64,000 nucleotides of DNA. Origin: Candidatus Accumulibacter proximus. GTDB lineage: Bacteria > Pseudomonadota > Gammaproteobacteria > Burkholderiales > Rhodocyclaceae. Below are positions 1 through 13,600 of this stretch, in pieces. Every line of letters starts with the position of its first letter. Within the stretch, counting starts at the first letter, position 1. The position numbers and the translations under genes are program-made. The notes under the pieces are model-generated. The model had not been told where the DNA came from and did not search any database. It worked only from the letters and a program-made list of their open reading frames with translations. The DNA lies in NCBI GenBank assembly GCA_016709675.1, contig JADJMH010000006.1:1-64000 (forward strand), read 5' to 3'.

Positions 1-208
1 TTTGCTCACTGCGCTGAACCTCGACGCTTTGCCCGAGTTCGCAACGATAGACGCCGCTGGCGAGCTTGAAGTTCAGTTGCTTCTGTTCCTTGTCCTTGCC
101 GCTCCGGTGGTGGGAAGCACTCGCCGATGGCGGCTGTGGTTCTGTTGTGGCACAGGCGGCCAGCACTGCCGGCAGGAGGGTCATGGCAAACAGGCGATTC
201 AGCGTCAC
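1..208 (-). CDS. Putative lipoprotein, partial (runs off left edge)
   Basis: The minus strand reads from a GTG at 208 to the window edge with no stop (69 codons). The N-terminus VTLNRLFAMTLLPAVLAAC is a short signal peptide ending in a lipobox (LAAC), so the mature protein should be lipidated at that Cys and exported. A GGAGG lies nine bases upstream of the GTG, which favours it over the ATG at 184. After a Ser/His/Lys-rich linker comes SGVYRCELGQSVEV, which resembles the start of MliC-type (C-type lysozyme inhibitor) domains; this resemblance is weak and the rest is missing. It is divergent from the DUF3616 gene. Confidence 0.7.
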   Translation of the reverse strand, partial: MTLNRLFAMTLLPAVLAACATTEPQPPSASASHHRSGKDKEQKQLNFKLASGVYRCELGQSVEVQRSEQ

Positions 209-360
209 GCGTCTTGTCCTCCAGTCCGGGAAAACCTGAAAATAGCACGGCTGGCACTGCCAGGGCCAGAACATTGCAGGCCTGAGGGGCTGCAGCCGCT
301 GCATGTCCCGATCAGCGAACTGCGGACCTGGCTGGGCGCCGATGACCGGAGATAGTCGAC

Positions 361-1287
361 ATGCTTCCTGACCACATCCCCAGCTTCCAGGCCTTGACCG
401 GTGCCTATGAGCCGTCCGGAATCCGCCAATTGTCCGACGGTCGCTTGATTATCGTCGAGGACGAGGAGCAGCGGCCGCTGAGTCTGCTTCAGATTCATCC
501 CAGTGGCGCCGTCGAAGCCACCGCCTTGGAGCCGCCCGTCGTGCACCCGGGCGACGAAAACTTCTGGCGGCTCGATGACCTTGAGGCAATCGCAGTGGAC
601 CGCGCGGGTTACCTTTACGCCATCACGTCCCATTCGCGCAACAGCGGGGGGGATGAGCGGCCAGCCAGAGAGAAGCTGGTGCGCTTCCGTGTCGAGGGCG
701 AGCGGGTTGTGGAGCCGAGGATGGTCGTCGGACTGAAGCGGGCGTTGATCGCGGCTCACCCGCTGCTCGCCGCTGCAGCCGAGATACGCGACGTGAAGGG
801 CCGGGGTGGACTGAGTATCGAGGCCCTTGAGATGCGCGCTGACCAGCGCAGTCTGCTGGTGGGATTTCGCAGCCCGCTGCACGATCGGCGGGCGATCATT
901 GCCAGCATCGGCAACCCTGCAGCGATGTTCGAAGCCGGCGAGGCACCCAGGATCGACTCCCGGCTGGTCAGCCTGGATCTGTACGGCAACGGGATCCGCG
1001 GCATGGCCCATGTTCCGTTTCTTGACGGCTATCTGCTGATCGCTGGGCCGGTCGCTCGCGAGCAGACCCAATTCGGGCTGTGGTTCTGGAGTGGCGATGC
1101 CGATGACGCAGCGCGCCAGGTCAGCGTCTCCGGCTTGCCGGGATTCGAGCATGCCGAGGGGGTCACTCCGGCCCTGATCCAAGGCCGGCAGCGGATCATC
1201 ATCGTCAGCGATGACGGCAGCGCGGCGGATGGACGCTTTGCCCGTTTTCTCCTTCTCGATCCGCAACAACTGCAGATCGAGCGCTGA
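361..1287 (+). CDS. DUF3616 domain protein
   Basis: This 308-residue protein is a likely all-beta, propeller-like protein of the DUF3616 family. The spaced motifs DLEAIAV, GGLSIEALEM and HAEGVTP match the repeated (D/I)EGia-type signatures of that family, and the region around SDDGS close to the C-terminus fits its end. I see no signal peptide or membrane segment, so it is probably cytoplasmic. The start is supported by GGAGA nine bases upstream of the ATG. Its biochemical function is not known. It stands alone between a divergent lipoprotein gene and the RTX locus. Confidence 0.75.
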   Translation: MLPDHIPSFQALTGAYEPSGIRQLSDGRLIIVEDEEQRPLSLLQIHPSGAVEATALEPPVVHPGDENFWRLDDLEAIAVDRAGYLYAITSHSRNSGGDERPAREKLVRFRVEGERVVEPRMVVGLKRALIAAHPLLAAAAEIRDVKGRGGLSIEALEMRADQRSLLVGFRSPLHDRRAIIASIGNPAAMFEAGEAPRIDSRLVSLDLYGNGIRGMAHVPFLDGYLLIAGPVAREQTQFGLWFWSGDADDAARQVSVSGLPGFEHAEGVTPALIQGRQRIIIVSDDGSAADGRFARFLLLDPQQLQIER

Positions 1288-1624
1288 CCTGGCGTTGTCG
1301 ATGGCTTCCCGGATGGTGTGCAACGCGGACTCTGGTTGAACGCCGACGCGGAGTTGGCGTTGTACTCCCCAACCGGCAGGCTGGACCGGACCGGCCCGGG
1401 CGGATGACCGCAGAATGAGCAACGGGATTTGGAAGACTCTACAGGGGTTCCTGGGGCCAGATTCGAGATTGATCGCGCTTGATGAGGAACTTTATCCCTC
1501 TCGATGGCGCCGGTATGTTTGCTATCCTCTATACTGGCGTGATGGCGGCTTGTCTGTGGCAGCGCCGCGCCGCTTGACATCATCCCGATACCCCCGCTGA
1601 TCGTTTTTCTCGAAGGATCCTCTC
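1288..1624 (+). other. Intergenic region with a coding-like remnant
   Basis: There is no convincing gene here. Bases 1291-1407 read on the plus strand as GVVDGFPDGVQRGLW and so on to a stop, with codon use like a real protein but no start, so this may be the tail of a decayed gene. The rest carries the 5' region of the RTX giant; AAGGAT lies nine bases before its ATG at 1625. I see no clear promoter, and no riboswitch like that at 41325. Confidence 0.4.
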
Positions 1625-4600
1625 ATGGCCATCTACAACGGAACGCCCGGTAATGACATCCTCAACGGCAGTGCTGGGAGCATTGATGACACTCTTGATG
1701 GTGGGCTGGGAGATGATGTTTACCGCTACAGCCTGGGATCAGGCAACGACGTCATTACCGACACCGGCGGCGCCGATACGATCGAGCTTTCCGACCCTCT
1801 GAGTCTCTACAGCGGGTGGAACTTCTACCGCAACGGCAACGATCTGGTCATCAACTTCAATGGGCAAGGGCTACTCACGGTCACGAACCAGTTTCTTGGC
1901 GCGCCGGTCATCGAAACCCTGTCCCTCGATGGCAGCGCGCTGTACTCCTTCTCCAACCTTCTGACCGGTAGCGCAGGCAACGACGTCCTGATCGGAACGT
2001 CGTCCGGCGAAGTCATCAATGGGGGCGGTGGCGACGACCTGATCTTCGGCAACCAAGGCGATGATACGCTCTCCGGGGGCGACGGCGATGACGAAATCTC
2101 CGGTGGCCCTGGCGCCGATGAGCTCTACGGGGACGCCGGAGACGACGAACTACACGTGCTCAAGGGTGACAGCGTCGTCGATGGCGGCGCAGACGAGGAC
2201 AATGCGACGTTTTATGACGAGGCCGGTGGTGTGGTCATCAATTTCAGCGGCGACGCAGGATATCCTGGGCCGCCTGCTGGCGGATGGAAACGTCCTGCAC
2301 GCCGACGGGTTCACTGAAACCACGCTGACCAGTATTGAGGACGAAATGGTGGGATCGGATTACGCCGACGCGTTTCTCGGCGGGAGGACCGGCATGATCG
2401 CCTTCCGGGGCGGCAGAGGCGATGACACGATCGTTGGAGGAGCAAACGCCGATTCGTGGGTTACGGCCGCATATTGGGATACACCGCAGGGCATCATCGT
2501 CAATCTGAGCAACGCCAGCATTACCGCCAACGGGGTCACGCTGGCCAGCAAGACGGCCCGTGATGGCTTCGGGTTCACGGACCAGTTCTTTCTCGGAGCT
2601 GGGCAGCTTGCCATCGAAGGTTCAGAAAAAGACGACTACATTCGCGGCCAGGACGACAGGGGCGGATGGTTCAACGGCGCCGATGGTAACGATACCATCG
2701 TCGGCGGCGCGTTCGGGGATACGGCGGATTACAACGACGATGATGATGGGGATGACGGCGGTATCTACGGTGCGATCGTCAATCTTTCGGAGAGCAGTAT
2801 CACGGTCAGCGGCGTCACGGGTTACGCTGGTGGTGTGACGGTTGGCAGCCTGAAGGCGCGGGATTCGTTCGGCGATACCGATACGCTGAGTAGCATCGAG
2901 AACATTTGGAGCTCGGCGCGCAGCGATTTCCTGATGGGCTCCAGCGCTGCCAACTGGCTGGCTGGCGCTGAAGGAAACGATACCCTCGATGGCGGCGCCG
3001 GCAACGACAATCTCGTTGGCGATGAAGGCAATGACTTCCTGCAGGGTGGGGCCGGAAACGACACGCTCGACGCGGGGAGGGGAGTCGACGTGGCCGATGG
3101 CGGTGCCGACATTGACACCCTTTTCGTGCACGGCAACTTTGCCGCTTACCTGCGGAGTCGCCCCACGGCGACGGATACCCGTCTGTTCAATGCGTTGACC
3201 GGCGAAGACATCACTTTCCGCAACGTCGAATCGGTGAACTTCCAGGATGGCAACAAGTCCCTCGACGACGTGCAATCCGGTGTGGGGATCGGCAACAACG
3301 ATTCGCTGGTCGGCACGCTGGGCGACGACACGCTCGACGGCCTGGCCGGTGTCGACACGCTGGTCGGACTGGAGGGTAACGACACCTACGTCGTTGATGT
3401 TGCCGAGGATGTGATCATCGAGAACGATGGCCAAGGCATCGACCGCGTGAACGTCAAGTTCGCCGTAGCCGGAAGCTACACTCTGGCCAACTATGTCGAA
3501 CATGGCGCCATCGTCAACGCCACGGCCAGCGTGAACCTCATCGGTAATGCGCTGAGCAACAATCTGCAGGGCAATGACCAAGCCAACACCCTCAGCGGTC
3601 TGGATGGCAACGACAGCCTCAGCGGTCTGGCCGGCAATGACAGCCTGGTCGGCGGTGCGGGCAACGACACGCTCGATGGTGGCGCAGGCGTTGACACGCT
3701 GGTTGGTGGCCTCGGTAACGACACCTACGTGGTCGATGTGGCGACCGACGTGATCACCGAGAGCCTGATCGTGAACGAAGGCATCGATCAGGTCAATGTC
3801 CTGTTCGCCGCCGGCGGCACCTACACGCTCGCGGCAAACGTCGAGAACGCCCAGATCGGCAACGCCACGGTTGGCGTCAACCTCACCGGCAACGGCCTCG
3901 GCAACACCCTGCTAGGGAACGGCCAGGCCAACATCCTCGCCGGCTTCGACGGCGACGACACCCTTGACGGCGCGGCCGGCAACGACACCCTTGACGGCGG
4001 CCTCGGCAACGACAGCCTCCTTGGCGGCCTCGGCAACGACAACCTGATCGGCGCGGCCGGCGCGGATACGCTGGCGGCCGGCCCGGGGCTCGACACCGTC
4101 GATGGCGGTGCCGATGCCGACACACTGGTCGTCCTCGGCAACTTCGCCGACTACACGCGGACCCGCCCGAACGCCACCGACACCCGCCTCGTCTTCGCCG
4201 GTACCGGCGAAGACATCACCTTCCGCAACGTCGAGTCCGTCGTCTTCCTTGACGGTCCCAGGACGCTCGCCGAGGTCCACCTCAACATCGTCAGCGCCAA
4301 CAACGATTCGATCGTCGGTACCGCCGGCAACGACACCCTCGACGGCCTGGCCGGTGTCGACACGCTGGTCGGCCTTGGCGGCGACGACACCTACGTTGTC
4401 GATGTCGCCGGCGACGTCATCACCGAGGGCCTGGGGGCCGGCAGCGACCGCGTCAACGTCGTCTTCACCGCCGGCGGCACCTATACGCTCGCCACCGACG
4501 TCGAACACGCCACCATCGCCAACGGCACGGCCGGCGTGAACGTGACCGGCAATGCGCTCGACAACGCACTCCTCGGCAATGCCGCGGCCAACCTCCTCAC

Positions 4601-7600
4601 CGGCCTCGACGGCAACGACACGCTCGACGGCAACGCCGGCATCGACAACCTGGTTGGCGGCCTGGGCAACGACAGCTACACGGTCGATGTTCCGGCGGAC
4701 GTCATCACCGAACTCCTCGGCCAGGGAACCGATCAGGTCAATGTCCTGTTCGCCGCCGGCGCCACCTACACGCTCGCGGCAAACGTCGAGAACGCCGGGA
4801 TCGGCAACGCCACGGTCGGCGTCAACCTCACCGGCAACGGCCTCGGCAACACCCTGCTGGGGAACGGCCAGGCCAACATCCTCAGCGGTCTGGATGGCAA
4901 CGACGGTCTCTACGGTGGTGCCGGCAACGACACCCTGCTCGGTGGTGCGGGCAGCGACTTTCTCCGGGGCGACGCCGGCAACGACAGCATCGACGGCGGC
5001 GTCATCACCGACCGCATCAACTACACGGACGGCAACACCGTCAGTTATGCCAACTCCACGGGTGCCGTCAACGTCAACCTCTCCGGCATCACCGGCACCG
5101 GCAGCACCGGCACCGGCACCGCCAGCGACGGCCTGGGCGGTACCGACACCCTGGCCAACATCTTCTATGTCCAGGGTTCGGCACAAAACGACACGCTGAT
5201 CGGTAGCGCGGCGCTGGCACTGGAAGTATTCGAAGGCGGCGCGGGTGACGACAGCATCGATGGTGGCGCCATCACCGACACCCTGAACGGAGAAAACAGC
5301 AACCGGGTCAGCTACCAGAATGCCGCCGTGGCCGTCAATGTCGATCTCGCCGCCGGCACGGCCACGAGCGCCGCGGATACCGGCGCCGGCTCGGATGGCA
5401 ACGACACCCTCATCCGCATCAACCAGGTACGGGGCTCCAGCCACGGCGACACACTCACCGGCTCGAATGACCTGGTCCTGACGGAAGGCTTCGAAGGCCG
5501 AGGTGGCGACGACACCATCGACGGCGCCGGCGGACTCGACCTCGTCCGCTATGACGCCGCTCCGGACCCCGTGAACGTCGACCTGGCCGGCGGGACAGCC
5601 AGCGACGGTTACGGCACCACCGACACCCTAAGCAACATCGAAGGCGCGCGCGGGTCCAAAAACGCCGACACTCTCAGCGGCGGCAACGTCGCCAACGACG
5701 CCCTGGAATTCTTCATGGGCCTGGAGGGCAACGACACCATCGACGGCGGCAGCGGCTACGACCGTGTGGAGTACCACCTGAGTACGGCCGGCGTGAACGT
5801 CACGCTCGGCGGTGCCGGCAGCGGCATTGCAACGGGCGATATCAGCGTCGGCACCGACACCCTGCTCCGCATCGAAGGCGTCAGAGGCTCGGCCTTCAAC
5901 GACACGCTGACCGGCAGCGACGCAGCCGACATCTTTGAAGCGTTCGAAGGGCGCGAAGGCAACGACCAGATTGATGGCAAAGGCGGTGTAGACCGCGTTG
6001 ACTATCAGACTTCCAAAGCAGGCGTCACGGTCAACCTGGCGACGGGGCACGGCAAGCGACGGTTATGGCGGGACCGACTCGCTCAAGAACATCGAAAACG
6101 TCCTGGGCTCACGCGACTTCAACGACAGCCTCACCGGCAACGACAGCCGACAACAAACTCGAAGGCCAGGGCGGCAACGACACCCTTTGACGGGCGGCCT
6201 CGGCAACGACAGCCTCCTCGGCGGCCTCGGCAACGACAACCTGATCGGCGCGGCCGGCGCGGATACGCTGGCGGCCGGTCCGGGGCTCGACACCGTCGAT
6301 GGCGGTGCCGATGCCGACACACTGGTCGTCCTCGGCAACTTCGCCGACTACACGCGGACCCGCCCGAACGCCACCGACACGCCCCCGTCTTCGCCGGTAC
6401 CGGCGAAGACATCACCTTCCGCAACGTCGAGTCCGTCGTCTTCCTTGACGGTCCCAGGACGCTCGCCGAGGTCCACCTCAACATCGTCAGCGCCAACAAC
6501 GATTCGCTCGTCGGTACCGCCGGGCAACGACACCCTCGACGGCCTGGCCGGTGTCGACACGCTGGTCGGCCTTGGCGGGCGACGACACCTACGTCGTCGA
6601 TGTCGCCGGCGATGTCATCACCGAGGGCCTGGGGCCGGGCAGCGACCGCGTCAAAGTCGTCTTCACCGCCGGCGGCACCTATACCCTCGCCACCGACGTC
6701 GAACACGCCACCATCGCCAACGGCACGGCCGGCGTGAACCTGACCGGCAATGCGCTCGACAACGCACTCCTCGGCAATGCCGCAGGCCAACCTCCTCACC
6801 GGCCTCGACGGCAACGACACGCTCGACGGCAACGCCGGCATCGACAACCTGGTTGGCGGCCTGGGCAACGACAGCTACACGGTCGATGTTCCGGCGGACG
6901 TCATCACCGAGAACCCTCGGCGAAGGAACCGATCAGGTCAATGTCCTGTTCGCCGCCGGCGCCACCTACACGCTCGCGGCAAACGTCGAGAACGCCGGGA
7001 TCGGCAACGCCACGGTCGGCGTCAACCTCACCGGCAACGGCCTCGGCAACACCCTGCTGGGGAACGGCCAGGCCAACATCCTCAGCGGTCTGGATGGCAA
7101 CGACGGTCTCTACGGTGGTGCCGGCAACGACACCCTGCTCGGTGGTGCGGGCAGCGACTTCCTGGCTGGAGGAGGGGGCAACGATAGCATCGACGGCGGC
7201 GTCATCACCGACCGCATCAACTACACGGACGGCAACACCGTCAGTTATGCCAACTCCACGGGTGCCGTCAACGTCAACCTCTCCGGCATCACCGGCACCG
7301 GCAGCACCGGCACCGGCACCGCCAGCGACGGCCTGGGCGGTACCGACACCCTGGCCAACATCTTCTATGTCCAGGGTTCGGCACAAAACGACACGCTGAT
7401 CGGTAGCGCGGCGCTGGCACTGGAAGTATTCGAAGGCGGCGCGGGTGACGACAGCATCGATGGTGGCGCCATCACCGACACCCTGAACGGAGAAAACAGC
7501 AACCGGGTCAGCTACCAGAATGCCGCCGTGGCCGTCAATGTCGATCTCGCCGCCGGCACGGCCACGAGCGCCGCGGATACCGGCGCCGGCTCGGATGGCA

Positions 7601-10600
7601 ACGACACCCTCATCCGCATCAACCAGGTACGGGGCTCCAGCCACGGCGACACACTCACCGGCTCGAATGACCTGGTCCTGACGGAAGGCTTCGAAGGCCG
7701 AGGTGGCGACGACACCATCGACGGCGCCGGCGGACTCGACCTCGTCCGCTATGACGCCGCTCCGGACCCCGTGAACGTCGACCTGGCCGGCGGGACAGCC
7801 AGCGACGGTTACGGCACCACCGACACCCTAAGCAACATCGAAGGCGCGCGCGGGTCCAAAAACGCCGACACTCTCAGCGGCGGCAACGTCGCCAACGACG
7901 CCCTGGAATTCTTCATGGGCCTCGCAGGCAACGACACCATCGACGGCGGCAGCGGCCATGATCGTGTCGAGTACCACCTGAGTACGGCCGGCGTGAACGT
8001 CACGCTCGGCGGTGCCGGCAGCGGCATTGCAACGGGCGATGCCAGCGTCGGCACCGACACCCTGCTCCGCATCGAAGGCGTCAGAGGCTCGGTTTTCAAC
8101 GACACCCTGACCGGCAGCAACGCGGCCAACATCTTCGAATCCTTCGAAGGACGCGAAGGCAACGACAACATCAATGGTATGGGCGGCACCGATCGCGTCG
8201 TGTATACCGCTTCCAAAGCAGGCGTCACGGTCAACCTGGCGACGGGCACGGCGAGCGACGGTTACGGCGGTACCGACTCGCTCAACAACATCGAAGACGT
8301 CCTCGGCTCACGCGACTTCAATGACAGCCTCACCGGCAGCGCAGCCGACAACAAACTCGAAGGCCAGGGCGGCAACGACACCCTTGACGGCGGCCTCGGC
8401 AACGACAGCCTCCTTGGCGGCCTCGGCAACGACAACCTGATCGGCGCGGCCGGCGCGGATACGCTGGCGGCCGGTCCGGGGCTCGACACCGTCGATGGCG
8501 GTGCCGATGCCGACACACTGGTCGTCCTCGGCAACTTCGCCGACTACACGCGGACCCGCCCGAACGCCACCGACACCCGCCTCGTCTTCGCCGGTACCGG
8601 CGAAGACATCACCTTCCGCAACGTCGAGTCCGTCGTCTTCCTCGACGGTCCCAGGACGCTCGCCGAGGTCCACCTCAACATCGTCAGCGCCAACAACGAT
8701 TCGCTGGTCGGCACGCCGGGCGACGACACCCTCGACGGCCTGGCCGGCGTCGACACGCTGGTCGGACTGGAGGGTAACGACACCTACGTCGTCGATGTCG
8801 TGGACGACATGATCACCGAGAACGCTGATCAGGGCATCGACCGGGTCGAAGTAAAGTTCGCGGCACCCGGCACCTACACCCTGGCCAACCATGTCGAACA
8901 TGGCGCCATCGTTAGCGCCACGGCCGGTGTGAACCTCACCGGTAACGCGCTGAACAACAATCTGGAGGGCAATGGCCAGGCCAACCTCCTTAGCGGTCTC
9001 GATGGCAACGACAGCCTCAGCGGTCTCGCCGGCAACGACACCCTGATCGGCAACGCCGGCAACGACACGCTCGATGGCGGCCAGGGCACCGACAGTCTGG
9101 TTGGCGGAGCAGGCGACGACGTCTACCGGCTGGACGTCCTCGGCGATACCGTCAGCGAGGCGGCGTCGGCAGGCACCGACCGCGTCGAGCTCGCACTGAG
9201 CGCGGGCGGCACCTACACCCTGACGGCCAACGTCGAGCACGCGACGATTGTCAACGCCACGCCCAGCGTCCATCTCGTCGGTAATGCCGAGAACAACGCG
9301 CTGACCGGCAACGCGACGGCCAACAATCTCTCGGGGCTCGTCGGTGACGACACCCTCGACGGCGCGGCTGGCGACGACAGCCTCGACGGCGGCGTGGGCA
9401 ACGACAGCCTCGTCGGTGGCCTCGGCAACGACACCCTGATCGGTGGCACCGGCAACGACACGCTGCAGGGCAACGAAGGCAACGACCTCCTATCTCGTCG
9501 ACAGCGCCGACGACGTCGTGACCGAAGCGTTCGACCAGGGACTTGACCGGGTCGAGACCGCGCTCGCCAGCTACACCCTGAGTGCTGACGTCGAGAACCT
9601 TAGCTATACCGGTGCCTCGCCGTTCTCCGGCACCGGCAACGCCGGCAACAACAGCCTCGTCGGCGGGGCCGGCAACGACAGCCTCAGCGGCCTGGCCGGC
9701 AACGACACGCTGATCGGCAACGCCGGCAACGACACGCTGAATGGTGGCACCGGCAACGACAGCCTGGTCGGCGGGCTTGGCGATGACCTTTATCTCGTCA
9801 CCGACGACGGCGACGCCGTCGTCGAAGCGACCCTGGGCGGCGTCGATCGCGTCGACACCGATCTCGCCAACTACACCCTCACCGCCGAAGTCGAGCAGCT
9901 CAGCTACATCGGCGTCGGTGACTTCACCGGCACCGGACAAGGCCTCAACAACACCCTGACCGGCGGCGCCGGCAACGACAGCCTCAGCGGTCTCGCCGGC
10001 AACGACACCCTGATCGGCAACGCCGGCAACGACACGCTCGATGGCGGCCAGGGCACCGACAGTCTGGTTGGCGGAGCAGGCGACGACGTCTACCGGCTGG
10101 ACGTCCTCGGCGATACCGTCAGCGAGGCGGCGTCGGCAGGCACCGACCGCGTCGAGCTCGCACTGGGCGCGGGCGGCACCTACACCCTGACGGCCAACGT
10201 CGAGCACGCGACGATTGTCAACGCCACGCCCAGCGTCCATCTCGTCGGTAATGCCGAGAACAACGCGCTGACCGGCAACGCGACGGCCAACAATCTCTCG
10301 GGGCTCGTCGGTGACGACACCCTCGACGGCGCGGCTGGCGACGACAGCCTCGACGGCGGCGTGGGCAACGACAGCCTCGTCGGTGGCCTCGGCAACGACA
10401 CCCTGATCGGTGGCACCGGCAACGACACGCTGCAGGGCAACGAAGGCAACGACCTCTATCTCGTCGACAGCGCCGACGACGTCGTGACCGAAGCGTTCGA
10501 CCAGGGACTTGACCGGGTCGAGACCGCGCTCGCCAGCTACACCCTGAGTGCTGACGTCGAGAACCTTAGCTATACCGGTGCCTCGCCGTTCTCCGGCACC

Positions 10601-13600
10601 GGCAACGCCGGCAACAACAGCCTCGTCGGCGGCGCCGGCAACGACAGCCTCAGCGGCCTGGCCGGCAACGACACGTTGATCGGCAACGCCGGCAACGACA
10701 CGCTGAATGGTGGCAGCGGCAACGACAGCCTGGTCGGCGGGCTTGGCGATGACCTTTATCTCGTCACCGACGACGGCGACGCCGTCGTCGAAGCGACCGT
10801 GGGCGGCGTCGATCGCGTCGACACCGATCTCGCCAGCTACACCCTCACCGCCGAAGTCGAGCAGCTCAGCTACATCGGTGTCGGTGCCTTCACCGGCACC
10901 GGACAAGGCCTCAACAACCGCCTGACCGGCGGCGCCGGCAACGACAGCCTCAGCGGTCTCGCCGGCAACGACACCCTGATCGGTGGCGCGGGCAATGACA
11001 GCCTGGTCGGCGGGCTTGGCGATGACCTTTATCTCGTCACCGACGACGGCGACGCCGTCGTCGAAGCGACCGTGGGCGGCGTCGATCGCGTCGACACCGA
11101 TCTCGCCAGCTACACCCTCACCGCCGAAGTCGAGCAGCTCAGCTACATCGGCGTCGGTGCCTTCACCGGCACCGGACAAGGCCTCAACAACACCCTGACC
11201 GGCGGCGCCGGCAACGACAGCCTCAGCGGTCTCGCCGGCAACGACACCCTGATCGGCAACGCCGGCAACGACACGCTCGATGGCGGCCAGGGCACCGACA
11301 GCCTGGTTGGCGGAGCAGGCGACGACGTCTACCGGCTTGACGTCCTCGGCGATACCGTCAGCGAGGCGGCGTCGGCAGGAACCGACCGCGTCGAGCTCGC
11401 GCTGAGCGCGGGCGGCACCTACACCCTGACGGCCAACGTCGAGCACGCGACGATTGTCAACGCCACGCCCAGCGTCCATCTCGTCGGTAATGCCGAGAAC
11501 AACGCGCTGACCGGCAACGCGACGGCCAACAATCTCTCGGGGCTCGTCGGTGACGACACCTCGACGGCGCGGCTGGCGACGACAGCCTCGACGGCGGCGT
11601 GGGCAACGACAGCCTCGTCGGTGGCCTCGGCAACGACACCCTGATCGGTGGCACCGGCAACGACACGCTGCAGGGCAACGAAGGCAACGACCTCTATCTC
11701 GTCGACAGCGCCGACGACGTCGTGACCGAAGCGTTCGACCAGGGACTTGACCGGGTCGAGACCGCGCTCGCCAGCTACACCCTGAGTGCTGACGTCGAGA
11801 ACCTTAGCTATACCGGTGCCTCGCCGTTCTCCGGCACCGGCAACGCCGGCAACAACAGCCTCGTCGGCGGCGCCGGCAACGACAGCCTCAGCGGCCTGGC
11901 CGGCAACGACACGTTGATCGGCAACGCCGGCAACGACACGCTGAATGGTGGCAGCGGCAACGACAGCCTGGTCGGCGGGCTTGGCGATGACCTTTATCTC
12001 GTCACCGACGACGGCGACGCCGTCGTCGAAGCGACCCTGGGCGGCGTCGATCGCGTCGACACCGATCTCGCCAACTACACCCTCACCGCCGAAGTCGAGC
12101 AGCTCAGCTACATCGGCGTCGGTGACTTCACCGGCACCGGACAAGGCCTCAACAACACCCTGACCGGCGGCGCCGGCAACGACAGCCTCAGCGGTCTCGC
12201 CGGCAACGACACCCTGATCGGCAACGCCGGCAACGACACGCTCGATGGCGGCCAGGGCACCGACAGTCTGGTTGGCGGAGCAGGCGACGACGTCTACCGG
12301 CTGGACGTCCTCGGCGATACCGTCAGCGAGGCGGCGTCGGCCGGCACCGACCGCGTCGAGCTCGCACTGAGCGCGGGCGGCACCTACACCCTGACGGCCA
12401 ACGTCGAGCACGCGACGATTGTCAACGCCACGCCCAGCGTCCATCTCGTCGGTAATGCCGAGAACAACGCGCTGACCGGCAACGCGACGGCCAACAATCT
12501 CTCGTGGCTCGTCGGTGACGACACCTCGACGGCGCGGCTGGCGACGACAGCCTCGACGGCGGCGTGGGCAACGACAGCCCTCGTCGGTGGCCTCGGCAAC
12601 GACACCCTGATCGGTGGCACCGGCAACGACACGCTGCAGGGCAACGAAGGCAACGACCTCTATCTCGTCGACAGCGCCGACGACGTGGTGACCGAAGCGT
12701 TCGACCAGGGACTTGACCGGGTCGAGACCGCGCTCGCCAGCTACACCCTGAGTGCTGACGTCGAGAACCTTACCTATACTGGCGCCTCGCCGTTCTCCGG
12801 CACCGGCAACGGCGGCAACAACAACCTCATCGGCGGGGCCGGCAACGACAGCCTCAGCGGCCTGGCCGGCAACGACACGCTGATCGGCAACGCCGGCAAC
12901 GACACGCTGAATGGTGGCACCGGCAATGACAGCCTGGTCGGCGGGCTTGGCGATGACCTTTATCCGTCACCGACGACGGCGACGCCGTCGTCGAAGCGAC
13001 CCTGGGCGGCGTCGATCGCGTCGACACCGATCTCGCCAACTACACCCTCACCGCCGAAGTCGAGCAGCTCAGCTACATCGGCGTCGGTGACTTCACCGGC
13101 ACCGGACAAGGCCTCAACAACACCTGACCGGCGGCGCCGGCAACGACAGCCTCAGCGGTCTCGCCGGCAACGACACCTGATCGGCAACGCCGGCAACGAC
13201 ACGCTCGATGGCGGCCAGGGCACCGACAGTCTGGTTGGCGGAGCAGGCGACGACGTCACGGCTGGACGTCCTCGGCGATACCGTCAGCGAGGCGGCGTCG
13301 GCCGGCACCGACCGCGTCGAGCTCGCACTGAGCGCGGGCGGCACCTACACCCTGACGGCCAACGTCGAGCACGCGACGATTGTCAACGCCACGCCCAGCG
13401 TCCATCTCGTCGGTAATGCCGAGAACAACGCGCTGACCGGCAACGCGACGGCCAACAATCTCTCGGGGCTCGTCGGTGACGACACCTCGACGGCGCGGCT
13501 GGCGACGACAGCCTCGACGGCGGCGTGGGCAACGACAGCCTCGTCGGTGGCCCCGGCAACGACACCCTGATCGGTGGCACCGGCAACGACACGCTGCAGG

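Noticed and set aside
1415..1600. Small frame MSNGIWKTLQGF before the first RTX giant
   Set aside because: No family similarity, no good ribosome binding site; more likely leader sequence.
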